A stretch of DNA of 64,000 bases from Bacteroides mediterraneensis. GTDB lineage: Bacteria > Bacteroidota > Bacteroidia > Bacteroidales > Bacteroidaceae. A model generated the notes under the pieces. It ran no database searches. It was not told where the DNA came from and saw only the letters and a list, made by a program, of their open reading frames with translations. A program made the translations under genes and the position numbers. The stretch's first letter is position 1. The number at the start of each line of letters is the position of its first letter. Of this stretch, positions 14,889 to 24,100 are shown one piece after another. Location: positions 1 through 64,000 of the forward strand of contig NZ_JACJKA010000014.1 of the NCBI RefSeq assembly GCF_016900355.1, in the 5' to 3' direction.

Positions 14889-15330
14889 AGTTCACGCCAA
14901 TCCGGTAGACCGTGCGGCTGTCCTTGGCAAAAGAAGCGGCATAGCCTTTCTCCCGAATCTGGACCAGCGCCTCGTCCGCGCTGCCGTTCAGTTTGAATTC
15001 CATGATATACACGTAGTCCTGTGTCTGGAGCACCAGGTCAATCCGACCGCGGCTCGTGTGGTATTCCACCTGCACGTAGAAGCCCATCAGCTTGAAGATG
15101 ATGTACAGGATGTTCTGGTAATGCACCTCGCGGTCGCGGGCCAGCTCATAGGGGATGTCGGCGAACATCGTCTTCAGGCGGTCGAAGAAATCGTCTACCT
15201 TGCCCGCCATCACTTCCTCCACGAAGCACTGGATCTGATAGGGCGACTTGCTCACGCTCACCGACGCATAGTTGGGCAGCAGGAGAATGTATTTACGAAC
15301 AATGACACACTTGGAAGTATCTGCTATCAG
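14839..15330 (-). pseudogene. Truncated AAA-ATPase/PD-(D/E)XK protein (C-terminal nuclease-like part only)
   Basis: The frame is open from a TAG at 15331-15333 to its stop at 14839 and encodes only the C-terminal third of a protein like the intact one at 25207-26772. Shared features are VQVEYHTSRGRIDLVLQTQ, YVYIMEFKLNGSADEALVQI and EKGYAASFAKDSRTVYRIGV, including the PD-(D/E)XK residues D...EFK. The N-terminal AAA-ATPase-like domain (Pfam AAA-ATPase_like) is absent and no ATG precedes the homologous part (the first possible start is GTG 15261). It is best read as a remnant. Its end overlaps the converging membrane protein gene by 50 bp. Confidence 0.65.
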
Positions 15331-15368
15331 CTATTCATTGCCTATCTTATCACAAAATAACAACCGCC

Positions 15369-15647
15369 ATGGGAACATTAGGATGCATCCACGACATGAT
15401 GCGGAGGGACAAGGAAAACAGGGAACTCCGCCAACGCAGCCGGGAGCGCATGAAAGAAACTCGCCGGCGAATGAGCGAATGCCGCCATACGGAAATTCCT
15501 CCGTCACTTTCGGTCGAGAAACTGAAGGAAATAAAGAAACGGACACAGGAAAAAGAACAGGCTGACCGGAAACAGGCCCTCAAAATCACCTTATATGTGG
15601 GAGTGATTGCCCTACTCCTACTCTTACTTTTAGTAATCTTCTTCTGA
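15369..15647 (+). CDS. Small tail-anchored hypothetical protein
   Basis: A 92-residue protein rich in Arg, Lys and Glu over residues 10-70 (RRDKENRELRQRSRERMKET, VEKLKEIKKRTQEKEQADRK), likely helical or coiled-coil. It ends in one membrane segment, LYVGVIALLLLLLLVIFF. That layout is a C-terminal tail anchor with a cytoplasmic charged domain. No family is recognised. It lies 99 bp before the TenI-like gene's start and is separated from it by a -7 element. Confidence 0.55.
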   Translation: MGTLGCIHDMMRRDKENRELRQRSRERMKETRRRMSECRHTEIPPSLSVEKLKEIKKRTQEKEQADRKQALKITLYVGVIALLLLLLLVIFF

Positions 15648-15717
15648 TAAACAATTGATTCACAATCCCTACGAAAATAAATATCCACGGGCATTAGGAA
15701 TATTACAAAGAGGTTAC

Positions 15718-15725
15718 TAAATTTG
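15718..15725 (+). promoter_or_regulatory. -7 element of the TenI/ThiE-like gene
   Basis: TAAATTTG is 21 bp before ATG 15747 and rules out the upstream in-frame start at 15723. TTAG at 15695-15698 is a poor -33. I see no thiamine riboswitch in this short leader. Confidence 0.5.
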
Positions 15726-15746
15726 CGCCACAATTTGTGTAATCGC

Positions 15747-16355
15747 ATGAAGTTAATTTTGATAACAACCCCTACCTATTTCGTAGAGGAGGACAAGATA
15801 ATCACCACTCTGTTTGACGAGGGACTGGACATTCTCCACCTGCGTAAGCCCGACACAGCACCGGTTTACGCGGAACGTCTACTCACCCTCATTCCCGAAA
15901 AATACCATAAACGTATTGTCGTACACGATTACTTCTACCTGAAAGAAGAATACAAGCTCAAGGGCATCCACCTGAGCCATCGCAATCCGATTGTGCCCGA
16001 CAACTATTCGGGACACGTGAGCGCATCGTGCCACACCTTCGACGAGGTCATTGCCGACAAGAAGATGTGCGACTATGTATTCCTCAGTCCGATATTCGAC
16101 AGCATCTCCAAGGAAGGATACCATGCAGGATTCACTTCCGAGCAAATCCGGGAAGCAGCTGCCAAAGGAATCATCGACAAGCGGGTGATTGCCTTGGGAG
16201 GTGTAGACGAGGATAATCTCCTCCAGGTAAAAGACTTCGGCTTCGGAGGCGCGGCCATTTTAGGGGGACTTTGGGGCAAATTCAACCCCGCTTCCGATTA
16301 CAATTATCAGGAACTTATCGCTCATTTCAGGAAGTTGAAACGGCTGGCTGATTGA
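15747..16355 (+). CDS. Thiamine phosphate synthase/TenI family protein
   Basis: A 202-residue TIM-barrel protein of the ThiE/TenI family. ThiE joins hydroxymethylpyrimidine diphosphate and thiazole phosphate; TenI is a thiazole tautomerase. Visible signatures are GLDILHLRKP (the ThiE ILQLREK position), IVVHDYFYLKEEYKLKGIHLSH, GHVSASCHTFDEV, YVFLSPIFDSISKEGY (like GPIFPTxTK) and VIALGGVDEDNLLQVKDFGFGGAAILGGLW (phosphate-binding GGI...G..G). No other thi gene is adjacent, so a stand-alone TenI-like role is as likely as true ThiE. It is followed by prs under a separate promoter. Confidence 0.8.
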   Translation: MKLILITTPTYFVEEDKIITTLFDEGLDILHLRKPDTAPVYAERLLTLIPEKYHKRIVVHDYFYLKEEYKLKGIHLSHRNPIVPDNYSGHVSASCHTFDEVIADKKMCDYVFLSPIFDSISKEGYHAGFTSEQIREAAAKGIIDKRVIALGGVDEDNLLQVKDFGFGGAAILGGLWGKFNPASDYNYQELIAHFRKLKRLAD

Positions 16356-16384
16356 GCCTCCCGATGAAATTTCTGCCGGAAACG

Positions 16385-16416
16385 TTTGTCCGGCTTAAAG
16401 AAATGGCGTACTTTTG
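16385..16416 (+). promoter_or_regulatory. Strong promoter of prs
   Basis: TTTG (16385-16388) and TACTTTTG (16409-16416) are spaced 20 bp, a perfect consensus match, 31 bp before the prs ATG. Confidence 0.75.
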
Positions 16417-16447
16417 CAGAAAATAAGGCAATATTATCTATTTTACA

Positions 16448-17386
16448 ATGAGCGCAAAATCACCTTTTAAGGTATTCTCCGGAACAAACTCGAGATACCT
16501 TGCAGAAAAAATCTGTAACAGCTTGGGCTGTGAACTTGGTAACATGAACATTACTCACTTCGCAGACGGCGAATTTGCCGTTTCTTATGAAGAATCCATT
16601 CGTGGACAGCATGTATTCTTGGTACAGTCCACTTTCCCCAACTCTGACAACCTGATGGAACTCCTGCTGATGATTGACGCTGCCAAGCGTGCATCTGCCA
16701 AGAGCATCATTGCCGTTGTTCCTTACTTCGGATGGGCTCGTCAGGACCGCAAGGACAAACCACGTGTGTCTATCGGTGCGAAACTGGTTGCCGACTTGCT
16801 GAGCGTGGCAGGTATCGACCGTCTGATTACCATGGACTTGCACGCTGACCAGATTCAGGGTTTCTTCGACATTCCGGTAGACCACTTGTATGCATCTACT
16901 ATTTTTGCTCCTTATATCCAGTCTTTGAACTTGGAAAACTTGGTTATCGCTACGCCTGACGTGGGTGGTTCCAAGCGTGCCAGCACTTACGCCAAATACC
17001 TGGATGTACCTTTGGTATTGTGTCACAAGACACGTGAAAAAGCCAACGTGGTAGCTTCCATGCAGATTATCGGTGACGTGAAAGACAAGAACGTGATCCT
17101 GATTGACGACATGGTGGATACAGCCGGTACCATCACCAAGGCTGCCGACATCATGAAAGAAGCCGGTGCCCGTTCGGTACGTGCCATCGCTTCTCACTGT
17201 GTCATGTCAGGTCCTGCTTCTGAACGTGTACAGAACTCTCAGCTGGAAGAAATCGTGTTTACGGACAGTATTCCTTACTCTCTGCGTTGCGCAAAGGTAA
17301 AACAGCTGTCTATCGCCGACATGTTTGCTGAAACCATCCGCCGCGTGATGTCGAACGAATCTATCAGCTCACAGTATCTGATTTAA
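16448..17386 (+). CDS. prs: Ribose-phosphate pyrophosphokinase
   Basis: A 312-residue cytoplasmic enzyme making PRPP from ribose 5-phosphate and ATP, the precursor for purines, pyrimidines, His, Trp and NAD. It has the usual length for class I Prs. Visible motifs are FSGTNSRYLAEKICNSLG, FADGEFAVSYEESIRGQHVF, FGWARQDRKDKPR (ATP flexible-loop region), DLHADQIQGFFDIPVDHL (signature), KTREKANV and the PRPP-binding loop VILIDDMVDTAGT (D220-T228). Its codon use is richer in T-ending codons than its neighbours, as in highly expressed genes. It is monocistronic, with a consensus promoter and a downstream hairpin. Confidence 0.97.
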   Translation: MSAKSPFKVFSGTNSRYLAEKICNSLGCELGNMNITHFADGEFAVSYEESIRGQHVFLVQSTFPNSDNLMELLLMIDAAKRASAKSIIAVVPYFGWARQDRKDKPRVSIGAKLVADLLSVAGIDRLITMDLHADQIQGFFDIPVDHLYASTIFAPYIQSLNLENLVIATPDVGGSKRASTYAKYLDVPLVLCHKTREKANVVASMQIIGDVKDKNVILIDDMVDTAGTITKAADIMKEAGARSVRAIASHCVMSGPASERVQNSQLEEIVFTDSIPYSLRCAKVKQLSIADMFAETIRRVMSNESISSQYLI

Positions 17387-17429
17387 AAATACAACCAGAC
17401 ACTCTGCACAAGAGAGGGTCTGATACGAT

Positions 17430-17472
17430 AAAGGATTTGCAGCCCGGTTCCGCATCGGTTTGCAAATCCTTT
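17430..17472 (+). terminator. Terminator of prs
   Basis: AAAGGATTTGCA (17430-17441) and TGCAAATCCTTT (17461-17472) form a perfect 12-bp stem followed by TCCTTTGTTTTT. A smaller CAGAC/GTCTG hairpin lies just before it. Confidence 0.75.
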
Positions 17473-17514
17473 TCCTTTGTTTTTACGCATCTTTCATTTC
17501 ATTCTTTTTTGCCC

Positions 17515-19152
17515 ATGAAAATCCTCTGGCTCGACCTGAACAGTTCGTATGCGCATGCTTCACTGGCACTTCCGGCACTGCATGCCCAAGTGATGCACGA
17601 CCCTTCCCTAGAGTGGGGAGTGGTATCGGCTACCATCAATGAAAACCCGGGAATGACGGCCGGGGAAGTGGTGCGTCATGCGCCCGACATCGTGGCAGCT
17701 ACCTGCTGGCTCTTCAACCACGAGGTGCTCATGCACGTGCTCAGTCGGGTGAAGGCCATGCTACCGCAATGCGTAGTAGCACTGGGCGGCCCGGAATTTT
17801 TAGGGTCCAACGAGGACTTCCTGCGTTCCAACCGCTTTGTCGACTGTGTGTTCCGAGGCGAAGGGGAAGAAACTTTTCCGCAGTGGCTCGCCCGCTGGCA
17901 ACAGCCGGACGACTGGGATGCGGTCACGGGGCTTTGCTTTTTGGATGCGGAAGGACACTACCACGACAACGGGCTGTCGCGCGTCAGGACGTTCGACAAG
18001 CTGGTCAACCCCGAACAAAGCCCATTCTTCAACTGGACCAAGCCCTTCGTACAACTGGAGACTACCCGCGGCTGCTTCAACACCTGCGCATTCTGTGTGA
18101 GCGGAGGAGAAAAACCAGTACGCACGCTGTCCATCGAGGCCATCCGTGCCCGCGTCCAACTGATTCACGAGAAGGGTATCCGGAACATCCGGGTGCTCGA
18201 CCGCACGTTCAACTACCAGAGCCACCGGGCCAAGGCGCTGTTCGACCTCTTCCGGGAGTTTCCCGACATGCGTTTCCACCTGGAAATCCATCCGGCCTTG
18301 CTTTCGGAGGAACTGAAACGGGAACTGGCTTCCATGCCCAAGGGACTGCTTCACCTGGAGGCGGGCATCCAAAGTCTACACGAGGAAGTGCTCACCGTCA
18401 GCCGACGGGCCGGGAAACTGTCCGATGCCTTGGAGGGACTGCGTTACCTCTGTTCACTGGACAACATGGAGACGCACGCCGACCTGATTGCGGGGCTGCC
18501 GCTCTATCACTTGTCGCAGATTTTCGACGACGTACGTACCCTGGCTGAGTACCGTACGGGAGAAATCCAATTGGAATCGCTGAAACTGCTGCCAGGCACA
18601 GAGATGCGGCGCCGGGCCAAAGAACTGGGCATCTGCTACGCTCCCCTGCCACCCTACGAGGTGCTCAAGACCCGTGAAATCACTCCCGATGAATTACAGA
18701 CCGCCCGCCAGCTTTCGCGCCTGCTCGACGGATTCTACAACGCATCGGCCTGGCAGGAAATCACCCGCCGCCTGATTGTGGAGGAGCCCGATTTCCTGAC
18801 GCGCTTCCTGAACCACCTGATTCAAATCGGGGTCATCGACCAGCCTATGGGACTGGAACGACGGGGTATCCTGCTCTATCAGTTCTGCAAAGCACACTAT
18901 CCGCATTTCCTGACGGCCATGAGTCGGGCCTGGATTGAAGCCGGCATGTCGCTCAAGAAGGAACCAGCCGAACGGGTACGCACGAAGCACGTCACGCCAA
19001 TCGATACTTGGACAGTCTGCACGGGCACTTACCGTGACGACCTCCGCCTGTGCAAGCTCCCCGCCCCCGAGGAAGGACGCTGCTACTGGTACGGCTTCGA
19101 GACCGAAAGTCAGCAACTCTGCCCGGTGTTTACAGCCGTGAGCGAGGAATAA
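17515..19152 (+). CDS. B12-binding domain radical SAM protein
   Basis: A 545-residue enzyme. The first ~140 residues form a cobalamin-binding fold (ILWLDLNSSYAHASLALPAL, GPEFLG and FRGEGEETFP motifs). The radical SAM core carries the 4Fe-4S cluster motif GCFNTCAFC (C187, C191, C194), then ETTRG before it and LEAGIQSLHEEVL, the usual GIQS segment. The C-terminal ~200 residues (KLLPGTEMRRRAKELGI..., ending ETESQQLCPV) resemble the DUF4080 extension seen in this subfamily. Substrates of these enzymes are mostly unknown; methylation or other radical chemistry is plausible. The start was moved to ATG 17515 because the longer frame begins in the prs terminator. Confidence 0.85.
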   Translation: MKILWLDLNSSYAHASLALPALHAQVMHDPSLEWGVVSATINENPGMTAGEVVRHAPDIVAATCWLFNHEVLMHVLSRVKAMLPQCVVALGGPEFLGSNEDFLRSNRFVDCVFRGEGEETFPQWLARWQQPDDWDAVTGLCFLDAEGHYHDNGLSRVRTFDKLVNPEQSPFFNWTKPFVQLETTRGCFNTCAFCVSGGEKPVRTLSIEAIRARVQLIHEKGIRNIRVLDRTFNYQSHRAKALFDLFREFPDMRFHLEIHPALLSEELKRELASMPKGLLHLEAGIQSLHEEVLTVSRRAGKLSDALEGLRYLCSLDNMETHADLIAGLPLYHLSQIFDDVRTLAEYRTGEIQLESLKLLPGTEMRRRAKELGICYAPLPPYEVLKTREITPDELQTARQLSRLLDGFYNASAWQEITRRLIVEEPDFLTRFLNHLIQIGVIDQPMGLERRGILLYQFCKAHYPHFLTAMSRAWIEAGMSLKKEPAERVRTKHVTPIDTWTVCTGTYRDDLRLCKLPAPEEGRCYWYGFETESQQLCPVFTAVSEE

Positions 19153-19284
19153 ACATTCCGTACCGACAAGAAAGCCCAACGATTTTACTTTAGTACTGCC
19201 GGGAAAGTACTGAAACTCCTCCAAACCTGCCTGAAAGAGCCCCGAGAGAGGGGGAAAATCGCCTCGGAACATTAGGATAATTGG

Positions 19285-19307
19285 CGGGCAAATTATAACT
19301 TTGCCCG
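19285..19307 (+). promoter_or_regulatory. Promoter with overlapping palindrome ahead of the Mks operon
   Basis: The -7 element TAACTTTG (19296-19303) sits inside a perfect inverted repeat, CGGGCAAA (19285-19292) and TTTGCCCG (19300-19307), with a 7-bp spacer. The leader to the ATG at 19324 is only about 14 bases. A repressor site is a natural reading; no regulator gene is adjacent. Confidence 0.55.
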
Positions 19308-19323
19308 AATTTTCAACTAGACT

Positions 19324-20559
19324 ATGTATATATTCCGATCGATTCACGAAATTATCAATACCATTGCGGCGGCCAGGGGACTGCTTACGGAAATGTTCGA
19401 GAAACGAAAGACGCTCAGTTTCCGTTATTCCGACGCACTGGCACTGCTCAAGGACGATGAAAACCGGTTGAAACTGCTTATAGAGAAAGAAGTCATCCGC
19501 CAGAACGGAAACTTCGTGGAACTGGATGCCCGCTTTCTCGACTTCTTCGAACTGCTCCTCGAGGCGAACGAGGACATCAACACGGCCATCATCGACGAGA
19601 ACATCGCTTATCTGCACGAACTGATGGACTACTATGAGAAGGAGCAGATTGCCTCGCGCAAGGAGAGTTATGTGCGCAACATCAAGATTACGTTCCAGAA
19701 GATTGCGCGTACCACCCTCCGCAACATCATGAACCTGCAGAGCAGCATCGACAATGCCTTCAAGCACGAACCGACTTACCAGATAAAGATTGCCAAGCTG
19801 GAAAACCTCGACAAGAAACGGATTCACATCCAGCAGCTGATTGACACCACCGAAAACCTTATCCTGCACGAGGAACGGCGGTTTTTCCAGCAGGCTACCG
19901 ACGAGGAGCTGAACCGCATCCTGCTGGAACTGCGCAGTGAACTCCAACTCTCGGCCCACAGCCTCATCCGGGCCCAGCAGGACATCATCAACTACCTGAA
20001 CCAAATCAAGAGCCAGGTGATTCTGGTGGAAAAAATCCGGAAGGTGAAGTACCTGCACGACCAGTTCGAACTGCGGTCGCGAAGCAACCTCTCAGAGGTG
20101 CTCGACAAGGAACATTCCGTGCTATTAGAGGGCACCGTACCTTCTTCGTTCAAGCTGTCACTACCCTACCTAAGTACCGACGAGGCACGCCCCGTCATCC
20201 TGAAGGTGCTGCACAACCTGCAATACCGCGAGATTATCCGCAGCCACGAGGCGGGGGCCTTCAGCGAGGAAGACATGGAATCGCCGGCCATGTACCAGGA
20301 GGTCATCGACCTGGAAGAGACCTTGGGCGACTACATCCAGGCACAGGCGCAGGCCCGCTGGAACGATGCCTCGGCTCCGGAAGAAGACCTCTTCCACTAC
20401 CTGATGCACTACACCTTCGCCCGCGAGGTAGACGAGCAGGAACGCACCACCTTGTTCTGCCAGATGGTGTCGCTCTACGAAAACCGTCTCCGCATCAGCG
20501 AGGAGTTCGGCCTGTACCACCAGTACGAGTATGCCAAGATTTACCCGGCGCACTCGTAA
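19324..20559 (+). CDS. mksF: Condensin-like kleisin subunit (MksF/JetA-like)
   Basis: A 411-residue, mostly helical protein and the first gene of a tight three-gene operon with an MksE-like and a large SMC-like ATPase gene. Its N-terminal region (RSIHEIINTIAAARGLLTEM..., FRYSDALALLKDDENRLKLLIEKEVI) looks like a winged-helix dimerisation part. The middle is a long helical stretch (FQKIARTTLRNIMNLQSSID, RIHIQQLIDTTENL). A C-terminal winged-helix-like part follows (ILKVLHNLQYREIIRSH). These are features of MukF/MksF kleisins, which bridge the SMC heads. Direct sequence similarity to MukF is low; the call rests on gene order, size and secondary-structure pattern. Confidence 0.7.
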   Translation: MYIFRSIHEIINTIAAARGLLTEMFEKRKTLSFRYSDALALLKDDENRLKLLIEKEVIRQNGNFVELDARFLDFFELLLEANEDINTAIIDENIAYLHELMDYYEKEQIASRKESYVRNIKITFQKIARTTLRNIMNLQSSIDNAFKHEPTYQIKIAKLENLDKKRIHIQQLIDTTENLILHEERRFFQQATDEELNRILLELRSELQLSAHSLIRAQQDIINYLNQIKSQVILVEKIRKVKYLHDQFELRSRSNLSEVLDKEHSVLLEGTVPSSFKLSLPYLSTDEARPVILKVLHNLQYREIIRSHEAGAFSEEDMESPAMYQEVIDLEETLGDYIQAQAQARWNDASAPEEDLFHYLMHYTFAREVDEQERTTLFCQMVSLYENRLRISEEFGLYHQYEYAKIYPAHS

Positions 20560-20588
20560 CCCCTCAATTATCCCTATACATTTGACTT

Positions 20589-21179
20589 ATGGAACTGAAC
20601 ATACAAATACCTGACAATACTGCGGCCTTGTTCGACTCTCTCCAGAAGGGACAGTTCATCAGTTCGAACAGCTGCAACGAAACCGTGCGCGACATGTACG
20701 ACCAGATAGACGACCATTTTGAGGCACTGTCGGTCTACTTCGCCCAAATCGGCTACACCCTGGAACGGGGCAACGAATACTTTTACTTCTCGCGGGTGGA
20801 ACCGCGTACCACGCTGGAACAGAAGATCATGCGCGCCTACTACTGGATTGACGTGCTCGACCTGTTCAAGACCTACGACGAGACCTTCGGCGCGGGCTTC
20901 CGCTTCCAGCCCGAACAGATTCTGGTGGAGGCCAACCTCAACGTGATGCTGCAAAACAAGCTCGACGGCCTGCGCAAGCATTTCTCCGACAAGGATGTGC
21001 GCAAGGACGTGCTCGACAACATGATTCGCCAGCTCACCAAGGAATCTTTCCTGGAGCTGGAGAACGAGAAGACCAACACCTACAAGGTGATGAGCTCCTG
21101 GCACTACCTGGAACGCCTGATTGAAAGTATCCAAATTTACGACGACACTGAAACGGAAGACAATGAGAAACCTGAATAG
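20589..21179 (+). CDS. mksE: Condensin-like complex protein MksE
   Basis: A 196-residue protein with tandem winged-helix character: NTAALFDSLQKGQFISSNSC, VYFAQIGYTLERGNEYFYFS, QKIMRAYYWIDVLDLFKTY, and a C-terminal FLELENEKTNTYKVMSSWHYLERLIESI. MksE/MukE-type (KITE) subunits bind the kleisin and regulate the ATPase. It starts 29 bp after the kleisin gene and its last 17 bp overlap the start of the ATPase gene, which implies translational coupling and a fixed complex. Similar to the JetB/DUF4194 position in Wadjet systems, but no direct family match is claimed. Confidence 0.75.
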   Translation: MELNIQIPDNTAALFDSLQKGQFISSNSCNETVRDMYDQIDDHFEALSVYFAQIGYTLERGNEYFYFSRVEPRTTLEQKIMRAYYWIDVLDLFKTYDETFGAGFRFQPEQILVEANLNVMLQNKLDGLRKHFSDKDVRKDVLDNMIRQLTKESFLELENEKTNTYKVMSSWHYLERLIESIQIYDDTETEDNEKPE

Positions 21180-24100
21180 AATCATCTTTATCAATAGTGC
21201 CAACATTCCCTACGCCGACGACATCTATCTGGACGGGAATGTGCATTTCATCGGTACGCAGGGAGTGGGAAAAAGTACCGTCCTGCGCGCCATCCTGTTT
21301 TTCTACAACGCCGACACCCAGAAGTTAGGCATCCCCGTGGAGAAGCAGAGCTACACGGAATATTATTTCCCCTACTCCAACTCTTACATCATCTACGAGG
21401 TGGCTACCGAGCAAGGCCCGTTCTGCATCCTGAGCTTCAAGTCGATGGGCCGCGTGTGCTACCGTTTCATCGACTCGCCCTACCGCATGGAGTTCTTCGT
21501 CGACGAGCACCGCACGGCCTACAGCGGCAACGACCGCATCCGCGCCGCCCTCGACCAGTATGGCGTGGACTACTCGCGCATCATCTATACCTACGACGAA
21601 TACCGTAACATTCTCTACGGCAACGGTGCAGGTCCCGAGATGAGCCGCTATTCACTCATGGAGAGCAAGCAGTACCAAAACATCCCGCGCACCATCCAGA
21701 ACGTGCTCCTCAACTCGAAGCTCGACGCGGAGTTCATCAAGAAAACCATCATCTCGTCCATCAACGAAGACGAGACAGCCATCGACCTGAACACCTACAA
21801 GGAGCACCTGAAAAACTTCGAGACCCGCCTGCGCGACATCGAGGAGTTCCAGAAGCGCGAGACGCAGAAACAGGCCAAGGAAATCACCTCCCTCTCGGCA
21901 CAGGTCGCCCGCCAGCAGACGGCCCTCGTACAGGGTTGCCGCGAACTGGCCGCCACCTTCCGCCTCACCGAAAGCCAGTTGCCCAAGGCCGAGGAACGGA
22001 AGCACAAGGCCGAAAAGGAACGTGCCGCCCTCCTCACCCGCCGTCAGGAACTGCAGGAACAGTCGCGCCAGCGCTGCGACAAGATGCAGGAGGCACTGGC
22101 CATCCTGAACAACGAACTGCAGAAGGCCCAGCAGAAGGAAAAAGAATATGCCCGCCGGCAGATTGAGGAAATCAAGGAACGGGCGGCCCGCAAGGACGAA
22201 TGGAAAAACAAGCAGCAGGGATTGCAGGAAGAACAGCGCATCCTCACCTCGCACTACACGGAAATCTCCACCAAGTACAAGTCGCTCATCCAGAGCCTCG
22301 ACGAGCAGTGGAACCGCATCCATGAGGCCAAAATCAAGCAGCTCGAGGGACTGAACAACACGTTCAACGCCCGCATCGAGGAGGCCCGCCGCCAGCACGA
22401 AGCGGCCACCGAGGCCCTCTACCAGGAGTACGAACAGCTCTCCCAGCAATTGCATCCGGAACGCAGCGGCAAACAGAACGAACTGACCGCCCTCGACTAC
22501 CAGATGCAGCTGTGCCGCAAGGAAACCTTCTTCGAAGCCGAGCAGGAGGAACTGAAACACCGCATCCAGTCGTACACGGGCCTGCACATGAGCAAGAAGA
22601 ACCGCATCAACAACGCCCAGCTCATCATCAAGGAACTCACCCTGAAGTGGGAAGAGGAATTGCAGAAGGGACTGAAGGAGAAAGACGAAGCCCTGATGCA
22701 GCTGCAGGCCGAGCACTTGCAGCTCCGCCCGCGCATGGACGAACTGGAGACCTTCCTGAAAAACAGCAAGAGCACCCTGCAAGGCTGGCTTAAGGAGCAC
22801 AAGAAGGGATGGGAAGAGAACATCGGCAAACTGTGCGACGAGTCCATCCTCTGGCAGACTAACCTCTCGCCGAAGATAGTGGACGAGGGCACGTCGTTCT
22901 ACGGCATCTCCATCTCCCTGCAAGACATCGAACGCCACATCCGCTCCATCGATGACTATCAGGCAGAACGCGACAAGGGCGTGAAGCGGCTGGCGGAAAT
23001 CCAGGCCGAAACCCTCCGTCTGCAACAGGAAAAAGAGGCTTTGGAGGAACAGCTGAAGGCCAAATACCAGCCTCGCATCAAGGAGCAGAAAGACGTGATT
23101 TCGGTACAGGAATACGAGCTGGAGAAGCTGGAACAGCAGTACCAGAAAGACATGCTCGACTTGGACGACTGGAAGAAGAAGGCGGAAGCCGAACGTGCCG
23201 CCAAGCTCCGAAAACTGGAGGAAGAAAAGCAGCGCATCGCCGCGGAACTGCAAGAGATTGACGGCAAGCTGAACAACCTGAACCGCGAGAAAAGCGAGAA
23301 GCTGAACCGGCTGAAGCAGGAATGGAACCAGGTGCAGCAGGACATCGCCCGGGAGAAGGAGACACAGGCCGGCAGCATCCGTCTGGAAGACCAGGAGGAA
23401 CAGCAGCGCATCGCCACAGAAAAGGCGGAATACGAGCGTCAGATGAAGCAGGAACTCCACTCGCAAGGGGCCAACACCGAACGTCTGCAACAAATTGGCA
23501 GTCAGCTGCGTGACATCGACCGCGAACTGCTGTTCATCAAGGAGCACGCCACCCTCCTCATCGAGTACGAGAAAGACAAGCGCGACCTCATCGACCACAT
23601 TCCGGAATGGAAACGTGAGCAGGAGGAACAGAAGCGTCAGCTCGGTCAGGAAAAGGACAACTTGCGCCGGGAGACCTCGGGCTTGCAGGAACAGATTGAC
23701 GCCGTAAACAAAGAATTACAGCAGGCCGAACAGGAAGTGACGCAGTTGCAGGCCAACCTGGAGGCATACGGCAAGATTCCGGCCTACGACTGGTACAAGC
23801 CTCATCAGGACATTTTCAATCCGGAGCACCCTGTCACGGTGGAAATCCACACGCCGCGCACCTGTCTGGAACTGATTGACGAGCTGGGCCGCACGGACAG
23901 CCAGTACATGACGCTGCAGAACCGCCTGCGCAAGGAAGTGAACCTCTTCACCGGCCATTTCGACGAAGACAACACCTTCAAGTTCAAGACCAAGTTTACC
24001 GAGGACTGGGAGTATCTCCGCTTTGCCGAGGAGTTGCACGACTTCGTGGAAGAGAACAAAATCAGTGAGTTTGTCCGCCGCATCAACAACGAGCACTCCG

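Noticed and set aside
15648-15746. Thiamine riboswitch ahead of the TenI/ThiE-like gene
   Set aside because: Only ~20 bases separate the -7 element from the ATG, too short for the aptamer, and no thi-box sequence was found.
18694-20058. 454-codon antisense frame across the radical SAM and kleisin genes
   Set aside because: It spans two real genes, a promoter and an intergenic gap; no domain seen.
21652-23598. 648-codon open frame antisense to the SMC-like ATPase gene
   Set aside because: It mirrors the codon bias of the coiled-coil gene; the product is a low-complexity Leu/Val/Phe string with no fold, while the sense frame has Walker motifs.
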